Below, in pieces: positions 27,049-35,876 of a DNA stretch of 64,000 nucleotides. A program made the position numbers and the translations under genes. The notes under the pieces are model-generated. The model saw only the letters and a program-made list of their open reading frames with translations, searched no databases and had not been told where the DNA came from. Within the stretch, counting starts at the first letter, position 1; the number at the start of each line of letters is the position of its first letter. The stretch is from Nitrospira sp. (GTDB taxonomy: Bacteria; Nitrospirota; Nitrospiria; Nitrospirales; Nitrospiraceae), in the NCBI GenBank assembly GCA_024331125.1, contig JANDJI010000008.1, forward strand, positions 1 to 64,000, given 5' to 3'.

Positions 27049-28134
27049 ATGGCGCTTCACATTCATCCCGACATCCAATCCCTGACCCCCTACGTTCCGG
27101 GAAAACCGATCGAGGAGCTGCAGCGCGAACTCGGGCTTGGCCGAGTGATCAAGCTTGCCTCCAATGAAAACCCGATCGGGCCTTCTCCCAAAGCGCTGGC
27201 GGCGCTGGTGGGAGCGACCGACAACCTGCATCGCTATCCCGACGGCGGAGGACATCGACTCAGGCAAGTCCTCGCCGAACGGTGGAAGGTGTCGAGCGAG
27301 CAGATTATCTTGGGCAACGGGTCCGACGAGCTTCTTGGATTATTGGCCCGGGCATTTCTGGCTCCCGGCGATGACGCGGTCATGGCCGACCATACCTTCG
27401 TGATCTACAGGATGGAAGTGACGGCCGCGCACGGCAATCCCATCGTCGTGCCCCTGACGAACTGGACCCACGATCTTGACGCCATGGCCGGAGCCGTGAC
27501 GCCGCGAACCAGACTGCTGTTCGTCTGCAATCCCAACAATCCCACGGGGACTATGGTGTCGGCGGAGGAAGTCGGCCGGCTGATGGCCTCGGTGCCGAAC
27601 GACGTGGTCGTCGTGTTCGACGAGGCGTATTTCGAGTACGTTCGCGATCCACGGTTTCCCGATACGATCGCCTATGTCAGGGACGGTCGAAACGTCGTGG
27701 TGCTGAGGACCTTTTCCAAGATTTACGGGCTGGCGGGGCTGAGAATCGGGTACGGGATTACGACGCCTGAAATCGCGGGCGTTCTGAATCGGATACGGCC
27801 TCCGTTCAACGCGAACAGCCTCGCCCAGCGGGCGGCTGCGGCCGCGCTCGGCGACGAGGAACATGTGGCGAGAAGTCGATCCGTCAACGCGGAGGGCATG
27901 GAGCAGATCGGTCAAGGGCTTAAGGCGCTCGGATTGACTCCGATTCCGAGCCAAACCAATTTTCTGTATTTCGACGTCGGCCGGGATGGGCGGCGGGTGT
28001 TTGAGGCCCTGCTGCGCGAAGGGATCATCGTGCGACACATCGAAGGAACGATGCTCCGCGTCACCATCGGTCTGGCCGACGAGAACGCCGCTTTCCTTCA
28101 GGCCTTGAAAAAGGTCTTGGCGTGCGAGACGTGA
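27049..28134 (+). CDS. hisC: Histidinol-phosphate/aromatic aminotransferase
   Basis: A PLP enzyme of fold type I, 361 residues. Visible are YVPGKPIEELQRELG, KLASNENPIGPSPKA, LGNGSDELL, FVCNPNNPTGT, FDEAYFEY, and the PLP-binding Lys in RTFSKIYGLAGLRIGYG. HisC paralogues often transaminate phenylpyruvate and prephenate. Between pheA and aroF that activity is the likely main job here, although the sequence alone does not separate it from histidine synthesis. It begins 4 bases after pheA. Confidence 0.93.
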   Translation: MALHIHPDIQSLTPYVPGKPIEELQRELGLGRVIKLASNENPIGPSPKALAALVGATDNLHRYPDGGGHRLRQVLAERWKVSSEQIILGNGSDELLGLLARAFLAPGDDAVMADHTFVIYRMEVTAAHGNPIVVPLTNWTHDLDAMAGAVTPRTRLLFVCNPNNPTGTMVSAEEVGRLMASVPNDVVVVFDEAYFEYVRDPRFPDTIAYVRDGRNVVVLRTFSKIYGLAGLRIGYGITTPEIAGVLNRIRPPFNANSLAQRAAAAALGDEEHVARSRSVNAEGMEQIGQGLKALGLTPIPSQTNFLYFDVGRDGRRVFEALLREGIIVRHIEGTMLRVTIGLADENAAFLQALKKVLACET

Positions 28135-28152
28135 TGGAAGCGCGAGGGGATC

Positions 28153-29166
28153 ATGATCATTGTCTTGAAGCCTGATGCGTCTGAAAGCCAGGTGGATCAC
28201 ATCATCGATCGGCTGCGGGATCTGGGATTGAAGTCGCAGATCTCCACCGGCCAGGAACGCACGATCATTGGCGTCATCGGCGACGATCGCATTTTGCACA
28301 ATCAACCGCTCACGGCTCTGCCCGGCGTCGAAAGCGTGTTGCCCATTCTGGCTCCTTGGAAGCTCGTGAGCCGCGAGTTCAAAAAAGAATCGACCGTCAT
28401 CGACGTCAACGGCGTCAAGATCGGCGGCAAGAAAATCGCGATCATGGCCGGTCCCTGCGCCGTGGAGCGGCTGGAGCTGACGGTGGGCATTGCCCATGAA
28501 GTGAAGGCGGCCGGCGCCTCGATCCTGCGAGGGGGCGCCTATAAGCCCAGGACCTCTCCCTATTCGTTTCAGGGCTTGGGGCGGGAAGGACTCGATTATT
28601 TGGTGGAGGCCAGAAAACAGACCGGTCTTCCCGTCGTCAGCGAAATTCTGGATACGAGAGACATCGAACTGTTTCTTGAGAAGGCGGACATCATTCAGAT
28701 CGGCGCGCGAAACATGCAGAACTTCGAGCTGCTCAAGGAGGTCGGCGCCTACGACAAACCGGTGCTTCTCAAGCGCGGGCTGTCGGCGACCATTAAGGAA
28801 TTTCTCTTGTCCGCGGAGTACATCATGTCCCGGGGCAACCAAAACGTCATGCTCTGTGAGCGGGGCATTCGCACGTTCGAGACGCAATATCGCAACACCC
28901 TCGATATCGCCGCGATTCCCACGCTGAAAGAATTGTCGCATCTGCCGGTGATCGTGGACCCCAGTCATGCCACGGGCAAGTGGGATTTGGTGGCTCCCAT
29001 GTCGAGGGCCGCGATCGCGGCGGGCGCCGACGGATTGCTCATCGAGGTGCATTCCAACCCCGAGCGTGCCTTGTGCGACGGAGAAGAGTCGATCAAACCC
29101 TCGAAGTTCAAGGCGTTGATGCGCGATCTGGAGAACATTGCCAAGGTTGTGGGGAGGGAGCTGTAG
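28153..29166 (+). CDS. aroF: 3-deoxy-7-phosphoheptulonate synthase, type I beta
   Basis: First step of the shikimate pathway: PEP plus erythrose-4-phosphate gives DAHP. The 337 residues start with the ferredoxin-like regulatory domain ([26 protein letters not shown]) found in Thermotoga-type enzymes, then the TIM barrel with [55 protein letters not shown] and [16 protein letters not shown] site precedes ATG. The regulatory domain implies feedback control. Confidence 0.96.
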   Translation: MIIVLKPDASESQVDHIIDRLRDLGLKSQISTGQERTIIGVIGDDRILHNQPLTALPGVESVLPILAPWKLVSREFKKESTVIDVNGVKIGGKKIAIMAGPCAVERLELTVGIAHEVKAAGASILRGGAYKPRTSPYSFQGLGREGLDYLVEARKQTGLPVVSEILDTRDIELFLEKADIIQIGARNMQNFELLKEVGAYDKPVLLKRGLSATIKEFLLSAEYIMSRGNQNVMLCERGIRTFETQYRNTLDIAAIPTLKELSHLPVIVDPSHATGKWDLVAPMSRAAIAAGADGLLIEVHSNPERALCDGEESIKPSKFKALMRDLENIAKVVGREL

Positions 29167-29174
29167 AAGCCTCC

Positions 29175-30068
29175 ATGGCGGTTCATTTCAAGCAAGCGGC
29201 AATCGTCGGGGTGGGCTTGATCGGCGGCTCGCTGGGCATGGTGCTGCGCGGCAAATCCCTGGCCGATCACGTCGTGGGCATAGGCCGTCGCGAGGAAAAC
29301 CTCAAAACCGCCGTGGAAATGGGAGCGATCGACCGGTACGTGTCGGATCCAAAAGACGGCGTGCGGGGATCGGATCTGGTGATTTTGGCCACGCCGGTCG
29401 ATACCTACGAGCGGCATCTCAAGGAATGGGCCCATTGTCTGGAGCCGGGAACGATCGTGAGCGACGTGGGGAGCGTCAAAGGTTCGTTGGTCGAGCGGTC
29501 CGAGGCGATCATGCCCCCAGGCGTGCATTTCGTGGGCGCCCATCCGATCGCCGGAAAGGAAAAAACGGGGGTGGCGGAGGGATCGGCCCACCTGTTCAAG
29601 GGGGCGCGGTGCATCGTGACGCCCACGAAGAAGACCGATCCGCAGGCCCTGGAGCGGATCAAACGGCTGTGGGAGGAAACCGGATCCATTCTGCTGACGA
29701 TGGACCCTCACCTGCACGATCAAGTTCTCGGGGCGGTCAGTCACCTCCCCCATGCCGCCGCGTTCGCCCTGATGATTGCGTTGGCCGATTTGCGCGATCA
29801 TCGGCTCTCCTCGTTGGATTTGGCCCGTCATTCCGGCGGCGGTCTGCGGGATACCACGAGAATTGCGGCCGGCTCTCCTGAAATGTGGCGTGACATTTTT
29901 GTATGGAATCGGGACAATGTGGTGTCGTTGATCGAGGTGTACCAGCGGGCGCTGGACGAACTCAAGCGCCTGATCGCGGCGGGCGACGCCGCCGGCATCG
30001 AACGAATGATCGAGCGCGCCAAACGCGAGCGGGAAAAACTGAACGATCCCGTCGCCGTTGCAACGTAA
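29175..30068 (+). CDS. tyrA: Prephenate/arogenate dehydrogenase
   Basis: Oxidative decarboxylation towards tyrosine. The 297 residues have an N-terminal Rossmann fold (AAIVGVGLIGGSLGMVL), DLVILATPVDTYERHL, SDVGSVKG, the catalytic-His motif VGAHPIAGKEKTGVAEG, and the helical dimer domain (HLPHAAAFALM, GGGLRDTTRIAAGSPEMWRDIF). The frame runs open into aroF; the ATG at 29175 lies 8 bases after the aroF stop and gives the right N-terminus. No ACT domain is present. Confidence 0.95.
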   Translation: MAVHFKQAAIVGVGLIGGSLGMVLRGKSLADHVVGIGRREENLKTAVEMGAIDRYVSDPKDGVRGSDLVILATPVDTYERHLKEWAHCLEPGTIVSDVGSVKGSLVERSEAIMPPGVHFVGAHPIAGKEKTGVAEGSAHLFKGARCIVTPTKKTDPQALERIKRLWEETGSILLTMDPHLHDQVLGAVSHLPHAAAFALMIALADLRDHRLSSLDLARHSGGGLRDTTRIAAGSPEMWRDIFVWNRDNVVSLIEVYQRALDELKRLIAAGDAAGIERMIERAKREREKLNDPVAVAT

Positions 30069-30071
30069 ACG

Positions 30072-31409
30072 ATGAAGACCGCCTTGACCGTCACGCCGGG
30101 CCCCTCTCTCAAAGGAACGATCAGCGTTCCAGGCGACAAATCCATCACCCACCGAGCCATCATTCTTGCGTCGCTGGGAGAGGGTGTCAGCACCATCTCG
30201 GCGTATTGCCGAGGGGAGGACTGCCTCAACACCATGCGGGCGTTTCGCGAGCTGGGCATCCGGATCGACGAGACGCCGGAACGCCTGACCGTGCACGGCA
30301 AAGGATTGAGGGGATTGAGCGAGCCCGATTTGCCGATTGATTGCGGCAACTCGGGAACGGGCATCCGTTTGCTGGCGGGACTGCTGGCGGGGCAGGACTT
30401 CTTCACCGTCCTGACGGGAGACGAATCGATCCGGCGTCGGCCCATGGGGCGGGTGGTCAAACCCCTGCGCGAAATGGGCGCCGTGATCGCGGGACGCAAG
30501 GGAGGCGAGTTGGCTCCCTTGGCGATCACCGGAAAACCATTGCGCGGGACGACCTATGTCTTGCCGGTCCCCAGCGCCCAGGTCAAATCGGCGCTGCTGC
30601 TCGCCGGCCTCTTTGCCGAAGGAACGACGCGCATTCAGGAACCGCGGCTGTCGCGAGATCATACGGAGCGGATGTTTGAATCGTTCGGCGTTCCCCTCTT
30701 GCGTGAGGGCGACACGTTGATCCTGCAAGGGCGGCCGAGCGTGGGATGGGCGGGACGGCAGATGGTCGTTCCCGGTGATTTCTCCTCAGCCGCGTTTTTC
30801 ATCGTGGGAGCGACGATCGTCCCTGGTTCCGACGTCACGATCACGAACGTCGGGTTCAATCGGACCAGAACCGGTTTGCTTGAGGTGCTGAAGAGAATGG
30901 GAGCCGATATTCAGGTGCTTCGCCGATGGGAAGAGGGAGGAGAGCCGGTCGCCGATCTTCGTGTGAAGTCGGCTCCTCTCACGGGCGTGACCATCGGGGC
31001 GGATCTTATTCCGCAAACCATCGATGAATTCCCCATTCTCTGCGTGGCGGCATCGGTCGCGGAAGGGGAAACCGTGATTTCCGGGGCGGAGGAACTCCGC
31101 GTCAAAGAAAGCGATCGGATCGCCACCATGGCCGCCGAATTACGCGCGATGGGGGCTCGGATCATCGAAAAACCCGACGGCATGGTCGTTCAAGGGCTTG
31201 GCGCGAACGGGGAAAACGGCCGCCTCAAGGCCGTCGGTACGGCGCGGAGCCATGGGGATCACCGGGTCGCCATGTCGCTGGCCATCGCGGGATTGACGGC
31301 CGAGTCCGACACGACCATCGCCGAAAGCGGGTGCGTAGAAACCTCTTTCCCGAACTTTGAATCCCTGTTGGCCCAGTTGTTGATCCGCGAGGCCGGGGCA
31401 CTATGGTGA
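30072..31409 (+). CDS. aroA: 3-phosphoshikimate 1-carboxyvinyltransferase (EPSP synthase)
   Basis: It adds PEP to shikimate-3-phosphate. The 445 residues include PGDKSITHRAIILASLGEG, IDCGNSGTGIRLLAGLLAG, LTGDESIRRRPMGR, PSAQVKSALLLAGLFA, and the C-terminal LRVKESDRIATMAAELRAMGA and HGDHRVAMSLAIAGL. It starts 3 bases after tyrA. Its C-terminal neighbours cmk and rpsA follow in the order seen in many bacteria. Confidence 0.97.
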   Translation: MKTALTVTPGPSLKGTISVPGDKSITHRAIILASLGEGVSTISAYCRGEDCLNTMRAFRELGIRIDETPERLTVHGKGLRGLSEPDLPIDCGNSGTGIRLLAGLLAGQDFFTVLTGDESIRRRPMGRVVKPLREMGAVIAGRKGGELAPLAITGKPLRGTTYVLPVPSAQVKSALLLAGLFAEGTTRIQEPRLSRDHTERMFESFGVPLLREGDTLILQGRPSVGWAGRQMVVPGDFSSAAFFIVGATIVPGSDVTITNVGFNRTRTGLLEVLKRMGADIQVLRRWEEGGEPVADLRVKSAPLTGVTIGADLIPQTIDEFPILCVAASVAEGETVISGAEELRVKESDRIATMAAELRAMGARIIEKPDGMVVQGLGANGENGRLKAVGTARSHGDHRVAMSLAIAGLTAESDTTIAESGCVETSFPNFESLLAQLLIREAGALW

Positions 31410-31452
31410 CGGCGGCTTGTCGGGCGGTCGCGGACGGAAGGATGAGGCGGGC

Positions 31453-32112
31453 GTGATCATTGCCATCGATGGGCCGGCCGGAGTCGGCAAAAGCACCGTG
31501 GCGAAGTTGTTGGCGGCCAAGTTGGGGTTTCTGTATCTCGACACGGGAGCCCTCTATCGGGCCGTCGCCTGGAAAGTGCTGAAGGCGGGGATCTCGCCGA
31601 TGGACCATGAGCGGGTCAAGGAGCTTTTGCCTGAGACGTCCCTTGATATTCAATTTCACAACGGCACGATGCGGGTGTTGCTCGACGGGTGTGACGTGAC
31701 CGGCGAGCTTCGCACGCCGGACGTCTCGGCTGCGGCTTCCTCGGTATCCGCCATCCCGGCCGTCCGAGAGTGGCTGATTCCCGTTCAACGCCGAATCGGC
31801 GAGCGTGGTTCCGTGGTCGTGGAGGGACGCGATATCGGGACGAGGATCTTTCCTTCCGCCCAGCTCAAGTTTTTTCTGGATGCGGATGCGAAGGTGCGGG
31901 CCGAGCGCCGTCACCGGGAATTGGTCGCCGCCGGTCATACGGGAGCGATGGAAGCGACGTATCAGGATTTATCCGGGCGAGACATGCAAGACCGCACCCG
32001 CTCGATCGCGCCGCTGGTTCCGGCCGCCGATGCCCGGGCGATCGATACCTCCGACCTCAGCATCGAGCAAGTGGTGGAGCGGATGATGGCGGCAGTGTCG
32101 GCCACGCTGTGA
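31453..32112 (+). CDS. cmk: Cytidylate kinase
   Basis: It phosphorylates CMP and dCMP. The 219 residues have the P-loop IAIDGPAGVGKSTVAKLLA, the substrate-site YLDTGALYRAVAW, VVEGRDIGTRIFP, and the lid region SGRDMQDRTRSIAPL. The GTG at 31453, preceded by AAGGATGAGG, gives the family N-terminus; a longer open frame from 31417 adds only a low-complexity leader. Its stop overlaps the plsC start (GTGA). Confidence 0.95.
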   Translation: MIIAIDGPAGVGKSTVAKLLAAKLGFLYLDTGALYRAVAWKVLKAGISPMDHERVKELLPETSLDIQFHNGTMRVLLDGCDVTGELRTPDVSAAASSVSAIPAVREWLIPVQRRIGERGSVVVEGRDIGTRIFPSAQLKFFLDADAKVRAERRHRELVAAGHTGAMEATYQDLSGRDMQDRTRSIAPLVPAADARAIDTSDLSIEQVVERMMAAVSATL

Positions 32113-32804
32113 CCGCCATTGTGTACGGCATTTTGTGGGTGCTGGTCAGGGCGATCGGTCGGGTCTGGTTCCGCTATCGGGTCGAGGGATCGATTCCGCC
32201 GAGTGGAGGCCTGCTGGTAGCCGCGAATCACGCCAGTTATCTCGACATTCCGCTGCTCGGATGCGGGATGAAGCGCAGAGCGTGGTATCTCGGACGCAGC
32301 GACCTGTTCCCTGTTCCGGTCTTGAACGCCGTGCTCCGGTCGTTGGGCTGGATTCCCGTACGGATGGGGCGGCTTGATCGAGAGGCGTTCGGCAAGGCGA
32401 TCGATTTGATTCGAGCAGGGAAAGTGGTGGTCATTTTCCCAGAAGGCGGTCGGAGCCGGGATGGTCGTCTGAGGCCCCCGAAAGCGGGGATCGGCGTCAT
32501 TGTTTCGAAGACCGGATGTCCGGTCGTTCCGGCTTATCTGAAGGGAACGTTCGAAGCGTTGCCCACCGGAGCCCGGTGGCCTCGAAGACGGCCGGTGATG
32601 GTCCGATTCGGAGCGCCTCTTCGATTCGAGACGGATGGGAGGAAAGAAAAGGGAGTGGAGAGCAAACGGTTTTATGAAGAGGTCAGTCGGACCGTGATCG
32701 AGCGTATCGCCGCCTTGGGCGAGGTTCCTTCTCCTCTTGAGAAGGACGGTCTGGGACGTGATGCGTCGGAATCGCCGATCGCCGGGGCTCGCAACGCTGA
32801 GTGA
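32109..32804 (+). CDS. plsC: 1-acyl-sn-glycerol-3-phosphate acyltransferase
   Basis: It makes phosphatidic acid at the inner membrane. The GTG at 32109 overlaps the cmk stop and gives 231 residues. After a hydrophobic N-terminus come the acyltransferase motifs NHASYLD (the HX4D catalytic pair), GWIPVRMGRLDRE, FPEGGRSRDG and VPAYLKGT. The last 30 residues are variable. The order cmk-plsC-rpsA occurs in several phyla. Confidence 0.92.
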   Translation: MTAIVYGILWVLVRAIGRVWFRYRVEGSIPPSGGLLVAANHASYLDIPLLGCGMKRRAWYLGRSDLFPVPVLNAVLRSLGWIPVRMGRLDREAFGKAIDLIRAGKVVVIFPEGGRSRDGRLRPPKAGIGVIVSKTGCPVVPAYLKGTFEALPTGARWPRRRPVMVRFGAPLRFETDGRKEKGVESKRFYEEVSRTVIERIAALGEVPSPLEKDGLGRDASESPIAGARNAE

Positions 32805-32858
32805 GCCCGGTGCATTCACCATCAGCACCCGACAGAGGTCGGAAGAGTAGGACGTCAC

Positions 32859-34568
32859 ATGGGGATGGCAGCTAAAGACAGTGAGGCGAAGTTGGATCGA
32901 GACGCATTGGCCGCGTTGTATGAAGAAACGTTCCGCAATCTGGAAGAAGGGACGATCACCGAGGGCCGCGTGGTCGCGCTCACCAAAGACAAGGTGGTCG
33001 TGGACATCGGCTACAAATCGGAAGGCATGATTCCCAGCGACCAGTTTTCCCCGGAAGAGCTCTCCGCTCTGAAGGTCGGAGACAAGCTGCAAGTGTACAT
33101 CGAGGAATGTGAGGACGCGGAGGGAAATCTCGTCCTGTCCAAAGAAAAAGCCGACAAGATGAAGATCTGGGAGGAACTCGAACGGCTCTACAAGGAAGAG
33201 AAGAGCATCGAGGGCAAGGTGATCTCCCGGATCAAGGGCGGCATGATGGTCGATATCGGCGTCAAAGCGTTCTTGCCGGGCTCTCAGATCGATCTCCATC
33301 CGGTTCGGGATCTGGATGCGCTGGTCGGCAAGACCTTCCCCTTAAAAATCATCAAGATCAACCACCGGCGCGGCAACGTGGTGGTTTCCCGTCGCGTGCT
33401 GTTGGAGGAGACCAGGGATAAAAAGCGGCAGGTCACGCTGGCTAATCTCAAGGAAGGGCAGCTCATTCAAGGGACGGTTAAAAACATTACCGATTACGGG
33501 TCGTTCATCGATCTCGGCGGGATCGACGGATTGCTTCACATCACCGATATGTCGTGGGGCCGCATCGGACATCCGTCGGAAATGTTTACGGTGGGTGACA
33601 AGGTGGAAGTCACCGTGCTGAAGTACGATCGCGAAACCGGTCGTATTTCGTTGGGATTGAAGCAAAAAAGCGCCGATCCCTGGACCAATGTCGTCGCCAA
33701 ATACCCGGTGGGCGCCAGGGTGCGAGGTCGCGTGGTGAGCCTGACCGATTATGGCGCGTTTGTCGAGCTCGAACCCGGCGTCGAGGGCTTGGTGCATGTT
33801 TCCGAAATGTCTTGGACCCATGAAGTCCGACATCCGTCGAAGGTGGTGGGAGTAGGGGATCAAGTGGAAGCCGCGGTGCTGAACGTCGATCCCGCGAGCA
33901 GAAAAATTTCCTTGGGCATGAAACAGACCGCTCCCAATCCATGGGACATGATCGAGACCAAGTATCCCATCGGCACCAGGATCGAAGGGAAAATCAAAAG
34001 CTTGACCGATTTCGGCGCCTTCGTCGGGCTGGATGAGGGCATTGACGGCTTGATTCACATTTCCGACATGTCCTGGACCAAACACATTAAGCATCCGTCG
34101 GAACTCTTTAAGAAGGGTCAGCGAGTGGAAGCCGTCGTGTTGCGGATCGACAAGGAAAAAGAGCGGCTATCACTGGGATACAAGCAATTGACCCGTGATC
34201 CGTGGGAAGACGCGATTCCATCGCGTTACCATGTGGGAGATTCCGTCGTCGGCAAGGTGAGCAAAATCGCCGACTTCGGGATTTTCGTCGAGTTGGACGG
34301 CGAGGTCGAAGGACTGATTCACGTCAGCGAGACGGGGATCGAGCCGCATGCCAAGCTTGAAGAAAAGTTCAAATTGCAAGACAATGTGACGGCCAAGATC
34401 ATCAAGGTCGATCGGGAAGAGCGAAAAATCGCCCTGAGCCTTCGGGGTCATCAGCTCGATTCCGAGCGCAAAGAAGTCGATGAGTATCACTCGGCGCAGG
34501 GCACGCCGGACCAAAGTCTCGGACGAGCGGCCAAGCAAAACAGGAAATCGCCCCAGACCGGCGACTGA
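32859..34568 (+). CDS. rpsA: 30S ribosomal protein S1
   Basis: S1 unfolds mRNA on the 30S subunit. The 569 residues contain six S1/OB repeats, recognisable by repeated G-x-V-x-x-(I/L)-x-D-(Y/F)-G-x-F-V segments: TEGRVVALTKDKVVVDIGYK, EGKVISRIKGGMMVDIG, QGTVKNITDYGSFIDLGG, RGRVVSLTDYGAFVELEP, EGKIKSLTDFGAFVGLDE and VGKVSKIADFGIFVELDG. Repeats 3-5 also share the WxxxxxHPSxxxxVGD module. A short hairpin (CCGAC-AGAG-GTCGG at 32829-32842) lies in the leader and could take part in autogenous control; that is inference. Confidence 0.98.
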   Translation: MGMAAKDSEAKLDRDALAALYEETFRNLEEGTITEGRVVALTKDKVVVDIGYKSEGMIPSDQFSPEELSALKVGDKLQVYIEECEDAEGNLVLSKEKADKMKIWEELERLYKEEKSIEGKVISRIKGGMMVDIGVKAFLPGSQIDLHPVRDLDALVGKTFPLKIIKINHRRGNVVVSRRVLLEETRDKKRQVTLANLKEGQLIQGTVKNITDYGSFIDLGGIDGLLHITDMSWGRIGHPSEMFTVGDKVEVTVLKYDRETGRISLGLKQKSADPWTNVVAKYPVGARVRGRVVSLTDYGAFVELEPGVEGLVHVSEMSWTHEVRHPSKVVGVGDQVEAAVLNVDPASRKISLGMKQTAPNPWDMIETKYPIGTRIEGKIKSLTDFGAFVGLDEGIDGLIHISDMSWTKHIKHPSELFKKGQRVEAVVLRIDKEKERLSLGYKQLTRDPWEDAIPSRYHVGDSVVGKVSKIADFGIFVELDGEVEGLIHVSETGIEPHAKLEEKFKLQDNVTAKIIKVDREERKIALSLRGHQLDSERKEVDEYHSAQGTPDQSLGRAAKQNRKSPQTGD

Positions 34569-34618
34569 GGCGAGCCGGTAGAGCTCCTGCCGGCGGCGGA
34601 TCGTTCCGTTGCTCGTGG

Positions 34619-35530
34619 ATGGCGTCCATGGAAGAAGAGACCGGGCAAATCGATCGTCCTCGAAGGCGCCGGCCGCTGCGTACCCTGTTGTTGGTGCTCG
34701 CGGCCGGTTTTGGGTTCATGATCATTATCAACGCCTTGTTCCCCGATCTGGACTTGTCAGGCGGGGATCGGATCGCGTTGATTCGGGTCGAGGGGATTAT
34801 CCTTGACTCCCAAGAGACGGTCGGCGAGTTGAGACGGTTCAGCGAGAATCCGGCCGTCAAAGCCATCGTCTTGCGCATCGACAGTCCTGGGGGGGGAGTG
34901 GTTCCCTCTCAAGAAATCCACGATGAGATCAAACGCGTCCGGATGAAAAACAACAAGGCGGTCATCGCTTCCATGGGGAGCGTGGCGGCGTCTGGGGGGT
35001 ATTATATCGCCGTGGCGACCGATCGAATCGTCGCCAATCCGGGCACGCTGACCGGCAGCATCGGCGTGATCATGGAAACGGCCAATATCGAAGGGTTATT
35101 GCAAAAAATCGGCGTCGAGGGGGTTGTCATCAAAAGCGGCAAATACAAGGATGTCGGCTCGCCGCTTCGTAAAATGAGCGACGAAGAGCGGGGGTTGCTG
35201 CAAAGTGTGATGGACGACGTCCACAAACAGTTCATTGAAGCGGTGGCTGAGGGACGGGCGATCGAAATGACCGACGCGCAGGCTTTGGCGGACGGAAGGA
35301 TTTTTACCGGCCGCCAAGCGAAGGACGCCAAGCTTGTCGACGAACTCGGCGATCTGGAAGACGCCATTCAGTTGGCTGCGGACGTCGTCGGGATTGAGGG
35401 GCCGCCCAAAGTCGTCGAGCCACGCCGGCGATTTTCCCTTCGTCAGATGCTGGAATCGAAGATGACGGGGCTCTTTCCGCCACTTCACTTTCACCCGGGC
35501 GTCAGCTTGAAGTATTTGATGGTGTTTTGA
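34619..35530 (+). CDS. sppA: Signal peptide peptidase SppA, short type
   Basis: A membrane-anchored Ser/Lys protease that degrades leftover signal peptides. The 303 residues have one N-terminal membrane segment (TLLLVLAAGFGFMIIINALF) and a ClpP-like domain with LRIDSPGGGVVPSQEI, the nucleophile region GSVAASGGYYIAVATD, GSIGVIMETAN, and the general-base Lys in VIKSGKYKDVGSP. It is the short single-domain type, which works as an oligomer. A second ATG is available 9 bases downstream. Confidence 0.95.
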   Translation: MASMEEETGQIDRPRRRRPLRTLLLVLAAGFGFMIIINALFPDLDLSGGDRIALIRVEGIILDSQETVGELRRFSENPAVKAIVLRIDSPGGGVVPSQEIHDEIKRVRMKNNKAVIASMGSVAASGGYYIAVATDRIVANPGTLTGSIGVIMETANIEGLLQKIGVEGVVIKSGKYKDVGSPLRKMSDEERGLLQSVMDDVHKQFIEAVAEGRAIEMTDAQALADGRIFTGRQAKDAKLVDELGDLEDAIQLAADVVGIEGPPKVVEPRRRFSLRQMLESKMTGLFPPLHFHPGVSLKYLMVF

Positions 35531-35571
35531 GGACAGCGCATTGAGCCGTCAATGATTCAAGAGGGAGGGAC

Positions 35572-35850
35572 ATGACAAAGGCACAAATCATCGAACAGGT
35601 TTCAGAACAAGTCCCTACATTGACGAAGCGGCAAGCCGAAGTCGTCGTCAACACGATTTTCGATTGCGTCAGAGACTCGCTCAAGAATGGCGACAAAACG
35701 GAAATCCGAGGATTCGGCAGTTTCAGACTCCGGGCGAGGCGCATGAAAGAAGGTCGCAATCCCAAGACCGGCGAGACGGTGGCCGTGCCGGCGAAACGAG
35801 TACCGTTTTTCAAAGCCGGAAAAGAGTTGAAAGAACTCTTGAACAAGTAA
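35572..35850 (+). CDS. HU/IHF-family DNA-bending protein
   Basis: A 92-residue histone-like protein: MTKAQIIEQVSEQ, TKRQAEVVVNTIFDCV, the beta-arm region EIRGFGSFRLRARRMKEGRNPKTGE, and VPFFKAGKELKELLN. The RNPKTGE arm tip with its proline is typical of both HU and IHF; the RLRARR arm resembles IHF subunits, which often follow rpsA. A GAGGGAGGGA site precedes ATG. Confidence 0.95.
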   Translation: MTKAQIIEQVSEQVPTLTKRQAEVVVNTIFDCVRDSLKNGDKTEIRGFGSFRLRARRMKEGRNPKTGETVAVPAKRVPFFKAGKELKELLNK

Positions 35851-35876
35851 CCGTCAAAGAAGGTTTGGGCGAAACG

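Noticed and set aside
27340..29052. A 570-codon minus-strand frame opposite hisC and aroF.
   Set aside because: It is the antisense shadow of two well-identified enzymes; high GC gives long open antisense frames here.
28965..30728. A 587-codon minus-strand frame opposite tyrA and aroA.
   Set aside because: Same reason: it covers conserved plus-strand genes and shows no motif of its own.
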